DNA of 64,000 nucleotides from an uncultured Alistipes sp. (GCA_910577475.1 CAJTLJ010000002.1:173974-237973); one strand, 5' to 3'; shown: positions 42,304 through 51,973, numbered from the stretch's first letter. Notes: generated by a model not told the origin, from the letters alone. Numbers and translations are program-made.

Positions 42304-44325
42304 ATGAAAAAACTTACCCGATCGATTCTGATCTGCGGCACCGCGCTGCTGGCCTCGCTTCCGGCCTGGCGGACGAGTGCGCAGGAGCTGCCCGTCAGCG
42401 ACCAGGCCCTCTTCGAATGTCTGAATCTCGACCGTCCCGGTCTGGAGCCGGTGGCCGAGGCGTTGCGCGGCGGCGACACGGTGCAGGCCAAGAATGCCCT
42501 GCTGACCTACTACCGCAGCCGCACCGGTATCCAGTCGCCCGACTTCGACCCCGCCGCGGCAAAGCCGACCGAGACCGAGCGCCGCTGGGCCGACGACGGT
42601 CTGGAGCACCGCTTCTTCGTGCATACGGGCTATCAGCCCTCTTATTTTTATGGGGAGGATATCGACTGGCAGTACTGGCCCGTGCAGGACAACGAGCTGC
42701 GCTGGCAGCTGCACCGCATGAAGTGGTGGGTGCCGATGGGCAAGTGCTACCGGGCGACGGGCGACGAGAAATATGCCCGCGAGTGGTGTTTCCAGTATCT
42801 CGACTGGATGAAGAAGAATCCGCTGGTCGACTACCACGACTCCGACCGCGGCGTCGGCGAGGGCTCCATCGACCACACGCAGGCGAGCAACGCCCATTTC
42901 GCCTGGCGGCCGCTCGAGGTGAGCGACCGGTTGGAGTATCAGATCCTCCAGTTTCAGCTGTTCCTGCCTGCCAAGGCTTTCGACGCCGATTTCCTGGCCG
43001 CCTTCCTGGTCAACTACGACCGTCACTGCCGTCACCTGACGCAGAACTTTTCGCTCGGCGGCAATCACCTGCTCTTCGAGGCGCAGCGCCTCCTCTACGG
43101 AGCTATCTTCTTTCCCGAGCTGCGGGGGGCCGAAGAGTGGAGCCGGACGGCGGTCGATATCCTGAATACCGAGATCAAGAAGCAGGTTTACGACGACGGC
43201 GCGCAGTTCGAGCTCGATCCGCACTACCACGTGGGGGTGATCGACATCTTCCTCTGCGCCCTTCGCATGTGCGAGGTCAACGGCCGTGCCGACGTCTTCC
43301 CGCCCAGCTACGTGGAGACGCTCCGCAAGATGATCGAGCTCCACTACTCCTACTGCTACCCCGACTGCACCTGCCCCGTCTTCTCGGATGCGCGTCTGCA
43401 CGACCGCGCCTACTACATGCCCCACTACACCAAGTGGACGGCCCTGTTCCCCGATGACGAGATGCTGCGCTACCTCTATACCGACGGCCGCGAGGGCCGC
43501 ACGCCGGACTATCTGTCGCGCGCCTTCCGCACTTCGGGCTATTACGCCCTGCGCAACGGCTGGACGATGGATGCCACGATGCTCGTGCTGAAGGCGGGTC
43601 CGAAAGCCTTCTGGCACTGCCAGCCCGACAACGGCACCTTCGAGCTCTGGCACAAGGGCCGTCAGTTCTTCCCCGACTCGGGCAGTTACGTCTACGAGGG
43701 CAGCGCCGAGATCAACGCCCAGCGCCGCTGGTTCCGCCAGACCCGCGTCCACAATACGATGACCCTCGACAACCGCAACCTGGAGAAGACTGCTTCGGTG
43801 AGCCGCCGCTGGACGGAGAACCTGAACGGCACGGACATCGTGACGGTCGAGACGCCCGGATACGAGGGACTGACCCACCGCCGCACGGTGCTCTTCGTCG
43901 ACCGCCGTTTCTTCGTCCTGCTGGACGAGGCGGTCGGCACGGCCGAGGGCGAGGTGGAGCTGCACTACAACCTCATCGAGTGCGAGCCGGAGGAGAATGC
44001 CTCGCAGCTGAGCCTCCGCACCCGGTTCGAGGACGGCAACAACCTCTACCTGCGGGTCTTCGCCCCCGAGGGGACCGAGATGCGCCGCGAAGAGGGTCGC
44101 GTGTCGCGCAGCTACCGCGTCTATACCGAGCGTCCGGCCTATGCTTTCGCCACGCCGAAGGCAGCCGGCGAGACCCTGCGCTACGTCACCCTGCTGATGC
44201 CCGTGGAGGGCGATGCGGCTGCGCCCCGGGCCGAGGTGCGCTTCGACGAGCATAGCCGCATGCTCCGGCTTAAGGTCGACGGCAAGAGCTACCGCTTCGA
44301 CCTGAACGAAAAATGGAACAACTGA
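42304..44325 (+). CDS. PL12 heparin/heparan-sulfate lyase (heparinase III-like), copy 1
   Basis: 673 aa, signal peptide (ends TSAQ). Heparinase II/III fold: N-terminal alpha/alpha toroid, then a beta-sandwich. Residues matching the PL12 catalytic set are in place: Asn254 in GGNHLLFEAQR, Tyr308 in FELDPHYHVG, His438 in KAFWHCQPDNGTFE. It cleaves low-sulfated heparan sulfate by beta-elimination, leaving 4,5-unsaturated uronates. First gene of the plus-strand arm; copy 2 starts 20 bp downstream. Confidence 0.92.
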   Translation: MKKLTRSILICGTALLASLPAWRTSAQELPVSDQALFECLNLDRPGLEPVAEALRGGDTVQAKNALLTYYRSRTGIQSPDFDPAAAKPTETERRWADDGLEHRFFVHTGYQPSYFYGEDIDWQYWPVQDNELRWQLHRMKWWVPMGKCYRATGDEKYAREWCFQYLDWMKKNPLVDYHDSDRGVGEGSIDHTQASNAHFAWRPLEVSDRLEYQILQFQLFLPAKAFDADFLAAFLVNYDRHCRHLTQNFSLGGNHLLFEAQRLLYGAIFFPELRGAEEWSRTAVDILNTEIKKQVYDDGAQFELDPHYHVGVIDIFLCALRMCEVNGRADVFPPSYVETLRKMIELHYSYCYPDCTCPVFSDARLHDRAYYMPHYTKWTALFPDDEMLRYLYTDGREGRTPDYLSRAFRTSGYYALRNGWTMDATMLVLKAGPKAFWHCQPDNGTFELWHKGRQFFPDSGSYVYEGSAEINAQRRWFRQTRVHNTMTLDNRNLEKTASVSRRWTENLNGTDIVTVETPGYEGLTHRRTVLFVDRRFFVLLDEAVGTAEGEVELHYNLIECEPEENASQLSLRTRFEDGNNLYLRVFAPEGTEMRREEGRVSRSYRVYTERPAYAFATPKAAGETLRYVTLLMPVEGDAAAPRAEVRFDEHSRMLRLKVDGKSYRFDLNEKWNN

Positions 44326-44345
44326 TTAAAACCGATAACCTGATT

Positions 44346-46325
44346 ATGAAAAAACTTTTGATTTTTTGCCTGGCGCTGCTGACCGCCGCCGGTCTCTGCG
44401 CCCAGGAGCAGCAGACACTCTACGAGATGCTGAACCTCGACTATCCCGGTCTTGAAAAGGTAAAGCAGGCCGCTGAGAAAGGCGACTGGAAGCGTGCCGA
44501 CAAGGAGCTGCTGAAATATTACCGGGCCCGCAACACCGTCAAGATCACGGATATCGACATGGAGAACGTGACCATCAACAAGGAGGAGCAGAAGTGGGCC
44601 GACGAGTCGCTAGAGCATAAGTTCCATGCACACAAGGGCTACGAGTCCTATTTCTACGGCGACGACATCAACTGGCGCTACTGGCCCGTCGAGGACAACG
44701 AGCTGCGCTGGCAGCTGCACCGCCACTACTGGTTCGTGCCGCTGGGCAAGGCCTACGCCATCACCAAAGACGAGAAGTACGCTTCGGCGCTGGTGGAGCA
44801 CTATTCGGACTGGGTGAAGAAGAATCCCCAGGTGGACATTCGCGCGCTGGAGAAGAGCGGAGCCGCACCCGAAGTCGTCGCCGCCGAGCGTGAGAACATG
44901 AAGTTCGCCTGGCGTCCGATGGAGGTGAGCCACCGCCTGCAGAACCAGCCCATGTGGTTCGAACTCATCAAGGGGAGCGCCAGCATTACGCCCCGGTTCG
45001 TGAACCTCTTCCTGCAGAATTTCCACCAGCATGCCGACTACATCCGGCATCACTACTCCAAGCAGGGCAACCACCTGCTCTTCGAGGCGCAGCGCATGCT
45101 CTACGCCGGTATCTTCTTCCCCGAATTCAAGGATGCAGCCGAGTGGCGCCGGAGCGGCGTCGAGATCCTGAACCGCGAGATCGGCGTGCAGGTGTTTCCG
45201 GACGGCGTGCAGTTCGAGCTGGACTACGGCTATCACATGGCTACGATCAACATCTTCCTGAAGGCTCTCTACATGGCGCAGGCCAACGGCTATGCCGACG
45301 AGTTCCCCGCCAGCTACGTCCAGACCGTGGGCAAGATGACCGATTTCGTGTGGAACCTGATGTACCCCGACTATTCGAATCCGCTCTTCAGCGATACGAA
45401 GCTCCACGCCCCGAGCGTGTTCCGCAACAACTACCGCGAGTGGGTGAAGGTGTTCCCCGAGCAGGCCGATGTTCTCGACTGGTTCATCTCCGCAGGCAAG
45501 AAGGGCTCCATGCCGGAACACACCTCCATCATGTTCCCCGACGGCGGCTACTACGTGCTGCGCAGCGGCTGGGATAAGGAGGCGACCGTAACGATCGTCA
45601 AGGCGGGTCCCCAGGCCTTCTGGCACAACCAGCCCGACAACGGCACCTTCGAGTACTGGCGCAAGGGTCGCCGCTTCTTCCCCGACTCGGGCTGCTACGT
45701 CTATGCCGGCAACGCGAAAGTGACGGCCGAGCGCGACTGGTTCCGCCAGACCCGTGTGCACAACACGCTGACCCTCGACAACCGCAATCTGGAGTCGACC
45801 ACCTCGAAGCGGCTGCTGTGGGACGATACGAAGGGCAACGTCCGCGTCGTGGTCGAAAACCAGAGCTATGCCGACCTGAAGCACCGCCGTTCGTTCTTCT
45901 TCCTCGACGGCGAGGTGCTCGTTATCGCCGACGAGGCCGAGGGTCCCGCGACGGGCGAGGTGGGCATCCACTTCGGTCTGGTTCCCGGCGAGATCTCCTT
46001 CGACAGGGACGGTACGATGCACACCCGCTTCACCGACGGCAACAACATCAAGGTGAAGAGCGTCTGCTCGGCGCCGATGAAGATCGAGAAGGAGGAGGGA
46101 TGGACCTCGGATGCCTATCGCAAGAAGACGGAGCGCCCGGCCTACGTTGTGAAGACCGTGAAGGGCGACCGTCCGAGCGTGCTCTTCGTCACGGTGATCG
46201 CCCCCGACAACGACGCCTACAAGGGCTCGATCGCCATCGTGGCGAACGACACCGAGGTAGACGACAAACTGGAGTTCGACGTGCGCGTGGGTGCCAAAAC
46301 CTATCATGTAGGTTATGAACTTTAA
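44346..46325 (+). CDS. PL12 heparin/heparan-sulfate lyase (heparinase III-like), copy 2
   Basis: 659 aa, signal peptide (LLTAAGLCAQ). Tandem paralog of the preceding gene with the same catalytic set: Asn242 in QGNHLLFEAQR, Tyr296 in LDYGYHMA, His427 in QAFWHNQPDNGTFE. The numbering is nearly that of the characterised Pedobacter heparinase III, closer than copy 1. ATG 44346 was taken in preference to 44313, since the signal peptide starts there. Its last 11 bp overlap the start of the heparinase I gene, so the two are translationally coupled. Confidence 0.92.
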   Translation: MKKLLIFCLALLTAAGLCAQEQQTLYEMLNLDYPGLEKVKQAAEKGDWKRADKELLKYYRARNTVKITDIDMENVTINKEEQKWADESLEHKFHAHKGYESYFYGDDINWRYWPVEDNELRWQLHRHYWFVPLGKAYAITKDEKYASALVEHYSDWVKKNPQVDIRALEKSGAAPEVVAAERENMKFAWRPMEVSHRLQNQPMWFELIKGSASITPRFVNLFLQNFHQHADYIRHHYSKQGNHLLFEAQRMLYAGIFFPEFKDAAEWRRSGVEILNREIGVQVFPDGVQFELDYGYHMATINIFLKALYMAQANGYADEFPASYVQTVGKMTDFVWNLMYPDYSNPLFSDTKLHAPSVFRNNYREWVKVFPEQADVLDWFISAGKKGSMPEHTSIMFPDGGYYVLRSGWDKEATVTIVKAGPQAFWHNQPDNGTFEYWRKGRRFFPDSGCYVYAGNAKVTAERDWFRQTRVHNTLTLDNRNLESTTSKRLLWDDTKGNVRVVVENQSYADLKHRRSFFFLDGEVLVIADEAEGPATGEVGIHFGLVPGEISFDRDGTMHTRFTDGNNIKVKSVCSAPMKIEKEEGWTSDAYRKKTERPAYVVKTVKGDRPSVLFVTVIAPDNDAYKGSIAIVANDTEVDDKLEFDVRVGAKTYHVGYEL

Positions 46326-47457
46326 CGCCTTGCGGGCGACGGCTTTCGGGCTTTCGCTCACTCTTTTGCCCGCTGCCGGAGGGCTCTTCGCCCAGGAGCT
46401 GGTTCCCATTCTGCCGCGGGTGAATGTGCAGGCCGACTCGGCCCGCCTCGAGCAGGTCGTGGACGGCGAGTGGGTGGCTGTGGGAACGCGCAAGGCGCAC
46501 GCCATCCAGCACGACTACACGCGTCCCTACGACGGCAAGCCCTCCTACCGCTTCGAACTGAAGGCGGACGACAACACCCTCGCGGGCTATGCGCCGGGCG
46601 AGACGAAGGGTCGCGCCGAGCTCTCCTTCTGCTATGCCACGGCGGCCGACTGGGCCGGCCGGACGGCGGAAGACTACGATGCGGCGCACCGCATGAAGAC
46701 CGTCTACCATCAGGGTAAGGGGATCGCTCCGCAGGGCTCCTCGCGCGAGTACCGCTTTGCGGTCTATATCCCCGACGACCTTTCGCCCGACGTATGCACC
46801 ATCTTCGCCCAGTGGCACGGCATGCCCGACCGCACGCTGACCCAGTCGCCCGAAGGGATGATCCGTCGTCTGACGGCCGAGGAGTTTCTGGAGCTGGAGA
46901 GCCGCATGGTCTTCAAGAAGGATACGGGCTACGACAAGCTGGGGGGCGTGGACAAGAAGGGGCGGCCGCTGGTGGCCCGGGAGCCCAACGGCTGGAAGGT
47001 GGAGCAGGGAGGCTATCCGCCGCTGGCCTTCGGATTCCAGCAGGGACTGTTCTATATCAAGGCCAACAGCGACCGCCGCTGGCTGACCGACAAGAGCGAC
47101 CGTTGCAACGCCAATCCGGCCCGGCAGCGGGTGCTGGAGCCCCTTTGTTCGGAGTTCAAGGCCTCGACCATCGCCTATGCACTCCCCTTCGCCGAGTTCC
47201 CGAAGAACCGGTGGGTGGAGTTTCGAGTGAAGATCGACTGGACGCAGTACGGCGGCGAGACGGAGGAGATCCTGCGTCCCGGACGGCTCGACGTGGTGAT
47301 GACCGCCGACGGCCGGTCGGAGCATATCGTGGACGATGCGGAGATCCTGATCGGCCGCAATGACGATGACGGCTACTACTTCAAGTTCGGCATCTACCGC
47401 GTGGGCGGTTCGACCGAGCCGGTCTGCTACAACCTGGCCGGCTACAGCGAGAAGTAG
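46315..47457 (+). CDS. hepA: Heparinase I (PL13 heparin lyase)
   Basis: 380 aa with signal peptide (GGLFAQ). Very similar over its whole length to the known Pedobacter heparinase I: PRVNVQADSA, GKPSYRFELKADDN, AGYAPGETKGRAELS, TIFAQWHG with His168, NGWKVEQGGYPPLAFGF, YIKANSDRRWLTDK and ILIGRNDDDGYYFKFGIYRV. It cuts highly sulfated heparin at GlcNS(6S)-IdoA2S linkages. Together with two PL12 enzymes it covers both high- and low-sulfate domains. Last gene of the lyase arm. Confidence 0.95.
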   Translation: MNFNALRATAFGLSLTLLPAAGGLFAQELVPILPRVNVQADSARLEQVVDGEWVAVGTRKAHAIQHDYTRPYDGKPSYRFELKADDNTLAGYAPGETKGRAELSFCYATAADWAGRTAEDYDAAHRMKTVYHQGKGIAPQGSSREYRFAVYIPDDLSPDVCTIFAQWHGMPDRTLTQSPEGMIRRLTAEEFLELESRMVFKKDTGYDKLGGVDKKGRPLVAREPNGWKVEQGGYPPLAFGFQQGLFYIKANSDRRWLTDKSDRCNANPARQRVLEPLCSEFKASTIAYALPFAEFPKNRWVEFRVKIDWTQYGGETEEILRPGRLDVVMTADGRSEHIVDDAEILIGRNDDDGYYFKFGIYRVGGSTEPVCYNLAGYSEK

Positions 47458-47477
47458 CTGAACCCGCTTAAATAACG

Positions 47478-47515
47478 ATAAGGTGTCCGTCTTTGAGGCG
47501 GACACCTTATTTTTA
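47478..47515. terminator. Terminator between hepA and eno
   Basis: 12-bp perfect stem (ATAAGGTGTCCG, 47478-47489, with 47499-47510) and T5 on the plus strand. It ends the lyase operon and, from the other side, can end the enolase transcript. Confidence 0.88.
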
Positions 47516-47529
47516 TAGGCTTCGGGCGG

Positions 47530-48816
47530 TTACTGTTCGCCGAAGCGGGCATTCTCGCCCAGCCGCTCCTCGATGCGCAGCAGCTGGTTGTACTTCGCTA
47601 TCCGGTCGGTGCGGGAGAGCGAACCGGTCTTGATCTGTCCCGTCGCCAGCGCTACGGCCAGATCGGCGATGGTCGTGTCTTCCGTCTCGCCCGAGCGGTG
47701 CGACGCGATGGTGGCATACCCCGCCCGCTGGGCCGTGCGGATCGTCTCGATGGTCTCGGTCAGGGTTCCGATCTGGTTTACCTTGATCAGAATCGCGTTG
47801 CCGCACCCCATCTGAATGCCTTTTTTCAGGAACTCCACGTTCGTGACGAAGAGGTCGTCGCCGACCAGCTGACAGCGGTCTCCCAACCGGGCGGTCAGCT
47901 GACGCCATCCCTCCCAGTCCTCCTCGGCCATGCCGTCCTCGATGGAGTCGATAGGGTATTTCTCGACCAGCTGGCAGAGGTAGTCGATCTGCTCTTCGGC
48001 CGACAGCCGGCGCCCCTGATTCCCTTCGAAGGCGGTGTAGTCGTAGAGACCGCCCCGGTAGAACTCCGTCGAGGCGCAGTCCAGCGCAATCGACACGTCG
48101 CCTCCGTCACACTTGCGGCCCGCCTTGTAACCTGCCACCCGGACGGCATCGAGAATCAGGTCGAGCGCCTGCTCCGTGCCGCTCAGGGCGGGTGCGAAGC
48201 CCCCTTCGTCGCCCACGGCCGTCGAGAGGCCGCGGCCTTTCAATACCTTCTTCAGCGCGTGGAATACTTCGGCGCCCATGCGCAGCGCCTGACGGAAGCT
48301 GCGTGCCCCGACGGGCCGGATCATGAACTCCTGAAAGGCGACCGGAGCGTCGGAGTGGGCCCCGCCGTTGAGAATGTTCATCATCGGTACGGGCAGCAGT
48401 CCCGTGCCCACACCGCCCAGGTAGCGGAACAGCGGCTGACGGAGCGCCGCCGCTGCGGCATGGGCCGCGGCGAGCGAGACGCCCAGCATGGCGTTGGCGC
48501 CCAGATTCGACTTATTGTCGGTGCCGTCCATCGCGCAGAGCCGGCGGTCGATGCCTGTCTGGTCGCAGACGCACCACCCCTTCAGCTCGCGGGCGATGCG
48601 GTCGTTGACATGCTCCACGGCACGGCGGACGCCCAACCCTCCGTAGCGCTGCTTCTCGCCGTCGCGCAGTTCCAGCGCCTCGTGCGAACCGGTGGAGGCT
48701 CCGCTCGGCACGGAGGCCCGTCCCCGGGCGCCCGATTCGGTGGTGATTTCGACCTCTACGGTCGGATTGCCGCGCGAATCCAGGATCTCGCGGGCGTGAA
48801 TGGTCTCGATTTTCAT
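47530..48816 (-). CDS. eno: Enolase
   Basis: 428 aa glycolytic enzyme (2-phosphoglycerate to phosphoenolpyruvate). Motifs: IHAREILDSRGNPTVEVE at the N-terminus, SGASTGSHEALELRD, MMNILNGGAHSD, STAVGDEGGFAP, SIEDGMAEEDW, VGDDLFVTN, IKVNQIGTLTE and SHRSGETEDTTIADLAV. ATG 48816 gives the standard N-terminus; the frame also opens at 48945 but that part is upstream sequence. Confidence 0.97.
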   Translation of the reverse strand: MKIETIHAREILDSRGNPTVEVEITTESGARGRASVPSGASTGSHEALELRDGEKQRYGGLGVRRAVEHVNDRIARELKGWCVCDQTGIDRRLCAMDGTDNKSNLGANAMLGVSLAAAHAAAAALRQPLFRYLGGVGTGLLPVPMMNILNGGAHSDAPVAFQEFMIRPVGARSFRQALRMGAEVFHALKKVLKGRGLSTAVGDEGGFAPALSGTEQALDLILDAVRVAGYKAGRKCDGGDVSIALDCASTEFYRGGLYDYTAFEGNQGRRLSAEEQIDYLCQLVEKYPIDSIEDGMAEEDWEGWRQLTARLGDRCQLVGDDLFVTNVEFLKKGIQMGCGNAILIKVNQIGTLTETIETIRTAQRAGYATIASHRSGETEDTTIADLAVALATGQIKTGSLSRTDRIAKYNQLLRIEERLGENARFGEQ

Positions 48817-48953
48817 GATGTTCGTTTTCCGGTCCACCCTGCAATTCGGATTCCAGAGTGACGATTGAAAAAAATAATGTCCGAATATGGTTCGAATCGT
48901 CGAGAAATGTTTATCTTTACTTTCGATTTGTCGGATTAAACTCAAATTTCGAT

Positions 48954-49910
48954 ATGAAACGTATTCTGATTGTAGGTGCGGGTGGCCAGATCGGCTCGGA
49001 GCTGACGACCTATCTGCGCGGGATTTACGGCCACGACCGTGTGGTCGCTACGGATGTGCGCGAATGCAAGGAGATGGCGGCGCAGGGGCCGTTCGAGGTC
49101 CTGAACGCCTTGGATGCGACGGCGATGGCTTCGGCCGTGGCGCGCCATCGTTGCGATGCCATCTTCAATCTGGTGGCCCTGCTGTCGGCCGTGGGCGAGA
49201 AGAATCCGCAAATGGCCTGGCAGATCAACATGGGTGCTCTGATGAACTCGCTCGAGGTGGCGCGCCAGCACCACTGCGCCCTCTTCACCCCTTCGTCGAT
49301 CGGCGCCTTCGGCCCGACCTCGCCCAAGGACCGGACCCCGCAGGATACGATCATGCAGCCCACGACCATCTACGGCGTCTGCAAGGTGACCGGCGAGCTG
49401 TTGAGCAACTACTACCACACGAAATACGGTGTCGACACCCGTTCGGTCCGCTTCCCGGGCATCATCTCGAACGTCACCCTGCCGGGCGGCGGCACGACCG
49501 ACTACGCTGTGGAGATCTACTACGAAGCGGTGAAGAAGGGCCGCTTCACCTGCCCCGTGCCGGGCGACGTCTACATGGACATGATCTATATGCCCGACGC
49601 CCTGCGCGCCTGCGTGGAGCTGATGGAGGCCGACCCTGCGAAGCTCGTCCACCGCAACAGCTTCAATCTGGCCTCGATGAGTTTCACGCCCGAAATCATC
49701 TGTGCAGAGATCCGGAAGCGGATGCCCGATTTCGAGATGACCTACGACATCGATCCCGTGAAGAAGGCGATTGCCGAGAGCTGGCCCAATTCGCTGGACG
49801 ACACCTGCGCCCGCGAGGAGTGGGGCTGGAAGCCCGAATGGGACCTCGCGCGCATGACCGACGACATGCTGGAGGTGATCCGCCGGCGTTTCCCCGTGGA
49901 GGTCCGGTAG
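48954..49910 (+). CDS. NAD-dependent epimerase/dehydratase, probable L-threonine 3-dehydrogenase
   Basis: 318 aa extended SDR. NAD-binding ILIVGAGGQIGSELT; catalytic Ser/Thr-Tyr-Lys in TPSSIGAFGP and TIYGVCKVTGELL; VRFPGIISN and YMDMIYMPDAL follow. This pattern is that of the short-chain-type threonine dehydrogenases of Bacteroidota and archaea, rather than sugar-nucleotide epimerases. The first ATG that gives a normal N-terminus is 48954. An alpha-oxoamine synthase lies 5.5 kb downstream, but probably is not its partner enzyme. Confidence 0.85.
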   Translation: MKRILIVGAGGQIGSELTTYLRGIYGHDRVVATDVRECKEMAAQGPFEVLNALDATAMASAVARHRCDAIFNLVALLSAVGEKNPQMAWQINMGALMNSLEVARQHHCALFTPSSIGAFGPTSPKDRTPQDTIMQPTTIYGVCKVTGELLSNYYHTKYGVDTRSVRFPGIISNVTLPGGGTTDYAVEIYYEAVKKGRFTCPVPGDVYMDMIYMPDALRACVELMEADPAKLVHRNSFNLASMSFTPEIICAEIRKRMPDFEMTYDIDPVKKAIAESWPNSLDDTCAREEWGWKPEWDLARMTDDMLEVIRRRFPVEVR

Positions 49911-49938
49911 GATCGGCCGTCCGACATATATAATAAAT

Positions 49939-49967
49939 AAGGAGTGTCCTTGCGGGACACTCCTTTA
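49939..49967. terminator. Bidirectional terminator
   Basis: AAGGAGTGTCC (49939-49949) pairs with GGACACTCCTT (49955-49965), between the convergent dehydrogenase and frr genes. Confidence 0.85.
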
Positions 49968-49987
49968 TCGTTCGGGCAGGGCGGCTT

Positions 49988-50545
49988 TTATACCGTCATG
50001 ATCTCCTTTTCCTTCTTGTCGATCTGGGCGTCGAGCAGCTTCGAGAACTTCTCGAGGAGCTTCTGCACCTGGTTCTCGCCATCCTTCGACTCGTCCTCGG
50101 GCATACCTTCCTTCACTGCCTTCTTGAAGGCCTCCACGGCGTCGCGGCGGGCGTTGCGCAGGCTGATGCGGGCGGTTTCGGCCTCCTGACGCACCTGCTT
50201 CACCAGCTCCTTGCGGCGCTCCTCCGTGAGGGGCGGGATCGACAGACGGATCTGCTCGCCGTTGTTCGAGGGGGTCAGGCCGATGTTCGAGTCGAGAATC
50301 GCCTTCTCGATAGCCCGGATCAGGTTCTTGTCCCAGGGTTGGATCAGTATCGTCTTGGCGTCGGGCACCGTTACGCTGGCTACGCCCGAAACGGGGGTCT
50401 GCGAACCGTAGTAGTCGACGAATACGCCGTTCAGCGCATTGGGCGACGCCTTACCGGCGCGTACGTTGAGAAGTTCCTCCTCCAAGTGCTCGACCGTCTT
50501 CTGCATGCGGTCCGATGCGTCGTTGAGAATCTGTTTGGTCTCCAT
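49988..50545 (-). CDS. frr: Ribosome recycling factor
   Basis: 185 aa. Three-helix bundle and hinge domain: RMQKTVEHLEEELLNVRAGK, YYGSQTPVSGVASVTVPD, ILIQPWDKNLIRAIEKAI, and IRLSIPPLTEERRKELVK. Splits post-termination ribosomes together with EF-G. Third in a minus-strand run pyrH - tlpA-like - frr; pyrH and frr are classical neighbours, here separated by a thioredoxin gene. Frame extends far upstream, but ATG 50545 is the standard start. Confidence 0.96.
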   Translation of the reverse strand: METKQILNDASDRMQKTVEHLEEELLNVRAGKASPNALNGVFVDYYGSQTPVSGVASVTVPDAKTILIQPWDKNLIRAIEKAILDSNIGLTPSNNGEQIRLSIPPLTEERRKELVKQVRQEAETARISLRNARRDAVEAFKKAVKEGMPEDESKDGENQVQKLLEKFSKLLDAQIDKKEKEIMTV

Positions 50546-50556
50546 AATATGATCGT

Positions 50557-51159
50557 TTATTTCGTTTGTATCGTTTTCTCGATGATCTTCACCAGCTCGG
50601 CGAACCCTTCGGGATCGTAACCCAATTCGATCTTGACGATGCGGCCCTCGCGGTCGATCAGGTAGTTGTGCGGAATGCCCTTCTTGGCATAGAGCCCGAA
50701 TACCCGCTGGTCGCGGTCCATCGCCATCGGGAATTCGAATCCGCGCCGCTTGCGGGTCGCCTCGATCTCCCGCTCCGTGTCGCCGCGCGATACGGGCAGG
50801 AAGACGAACTCCTGGCCGGCGAAGCGGTCGATGATCTGCTTCTGCACCACCGACAGCTCCTGCATGCAGGGCGGGCACCAGGTCGCCCAGAAGTTGAGCA
50901 GCACCACCTTGCCCCGCAATTTCGAGAGGGTCACCTCGCCGCCTCCGTACATGGGCAGCGTGAAATCGGGAGCCATGTCGCCCACGGCCACGTGGTCGTA
51001 TTCCGACCCGGCCTCTGCGGCCGCGGGGTGCGGGGTCGTCTCCCTCTCGCGGGCTGTCGTTTCATCCGGCAGCAGGATCATCAGGGCGACCACGGCTGCC
51101 AGCAGCAGGATCAGAATCCAGAGCGTGCGGTTGTTCCGCTTTACTTTACGTTCGAACAT
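50557..51159 (-). CDS. TlpA-like membrane-anchored thioredoxin
   Basis: 200 aa. Short basic N-terminus, one membrane helix (about 13-31), a spacer, then a thioredoxin-fold domain with the redox motif WCPPC in FWATWCPPCMQEL and the cis-Pro in KGIPHNYLID. Acts in the periplasm in reduction of cytochrome c or other thiols. Lies 11 bp before frr and 13 bp after pyrH, so it is inserted in that operon; a link with translation is not obvious. Confidence 0.9.
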   Translation of the reverse strand: MFERKVKRNNRTLWILILLLAAVVALMILLPDETTARERETTPHPAAAEAGSEYDHVAVGDMAPDFTLPMYGGGEVTLSKLRGKVVLLNFWATWCPPCMQELSVVQKQIIDRFAGQEFVFLPVSRGDTEREIEATRKRRGFEFPMAMDRDQRVFGLYAKKGIPHNYLIDREGRIVKIELGYDPEGFAELVKIIEKTIQTK

Positions 51160-51172
51160 AGCGTTTTCGTTT

Positions 51173-51880
51173 TTAGCATTTTACTACGGTTCCGATGGCT
51201 TCTCCCGCCAAAACCTTGCCCAGATTGCCGGGGGTGTCCATATCGAAGACCACGATGTTCAGCCGGTTCTCCCGGCAGAGCGTGAAGGCCGTGAGGTCCA
51301 TGACCTTCAGGTTGCGGGAGTAAACCTCGTCGAAGGTGATCTCGTCGAACTTGACGGCCGCAGGGTCCTTTTCGGGATCGGCCGTGTACACGCCGTCCAC
51401 GCGGGTTCCCTTCAGCAGGACGTCGGCCTCGATCTCGATGCCGCGCAGGGCCGAGGCCGAGTCGGTGGAGAAGTAGGGGTTGGAGGTGCCGCCGCCGATG
51501 ATGACTACGAAGCCGGCCTCCATGAGCTCCAGTGCCCGGGCTTTGGAGTAATATTCGCCGATGGGCTCCATGCGGATCGAGGTGAGCACTTTGGCCTTGA
51601 CGCCGTTGTCCTCGAGCGCCGATTGCAGGGCGAGCGAGTTGATGATGGTGGCCAGCATGCCCATCTGGTCGCCCTTCACCCGGTCGAAACCGCGTTTGGC
51701 GCCCGTCAGGCCGCGGAAGATGTTGCCGCCGCCGATCACGATTCCGATCTGTACGCCCGTCGCCGCGGCCGCCTTGATCTGCTCGGCATAGGATTGCAGC
51801 ACCTCGGTCGAGAGGCCGTACTTCTGTTCTCCCTGGAGCGATTCCCCGCTCAATTTCAATAATATGCGTTTGTATTTCAT
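51173..51880 (-). CDS. pyrH: UMP kinase
   Basis: 235 aa, amino-acid-kinase fold. KRILLKLSGESLQGEQKYGL at the N-terminus, IGIVIGGGNIFRG, GDQMGMLATIINSLAL, GGGTSNPYFSTDSASALR and DGVYTADPEKDP. Phosphorylates UMP. ATG 51880 gives the standard N-terminus rather than the upstream TTG/ATG at 51907. First gene of the pyrH - tlpA-like - frr unit. Confidence 0.96.
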   Translation of the reverse strand: MKYKRILLKLSGESLQGEQKYGLSTEVLQSYAEQIKAAAATGVQIGIVIGGGNIFRGLTGAKRGFDRVKGDQMGMLATIINSLALQSALEDNGVKAKVLTSIRMEPIGEYYSKARALELMEAGFVVIIGGGTSNPYFSTDSASALRGIEIEADVLLKGTRVDGVYTADPEKDPAAVKFDEITFDEVYSRNLKVMDLTAFTLCRENRLNIVVFDMDTPGNLGKVLAGEAIGTVVKC

Positions 51881-51973
51881 GATTTTGAAGATCTGTTTTC
51901 CATACAAAGGTAATCAAATTTCCGGATAATAGGGCCTGCAACATCCTTCTCTTCGCAATATTTGTCGCTTTCC

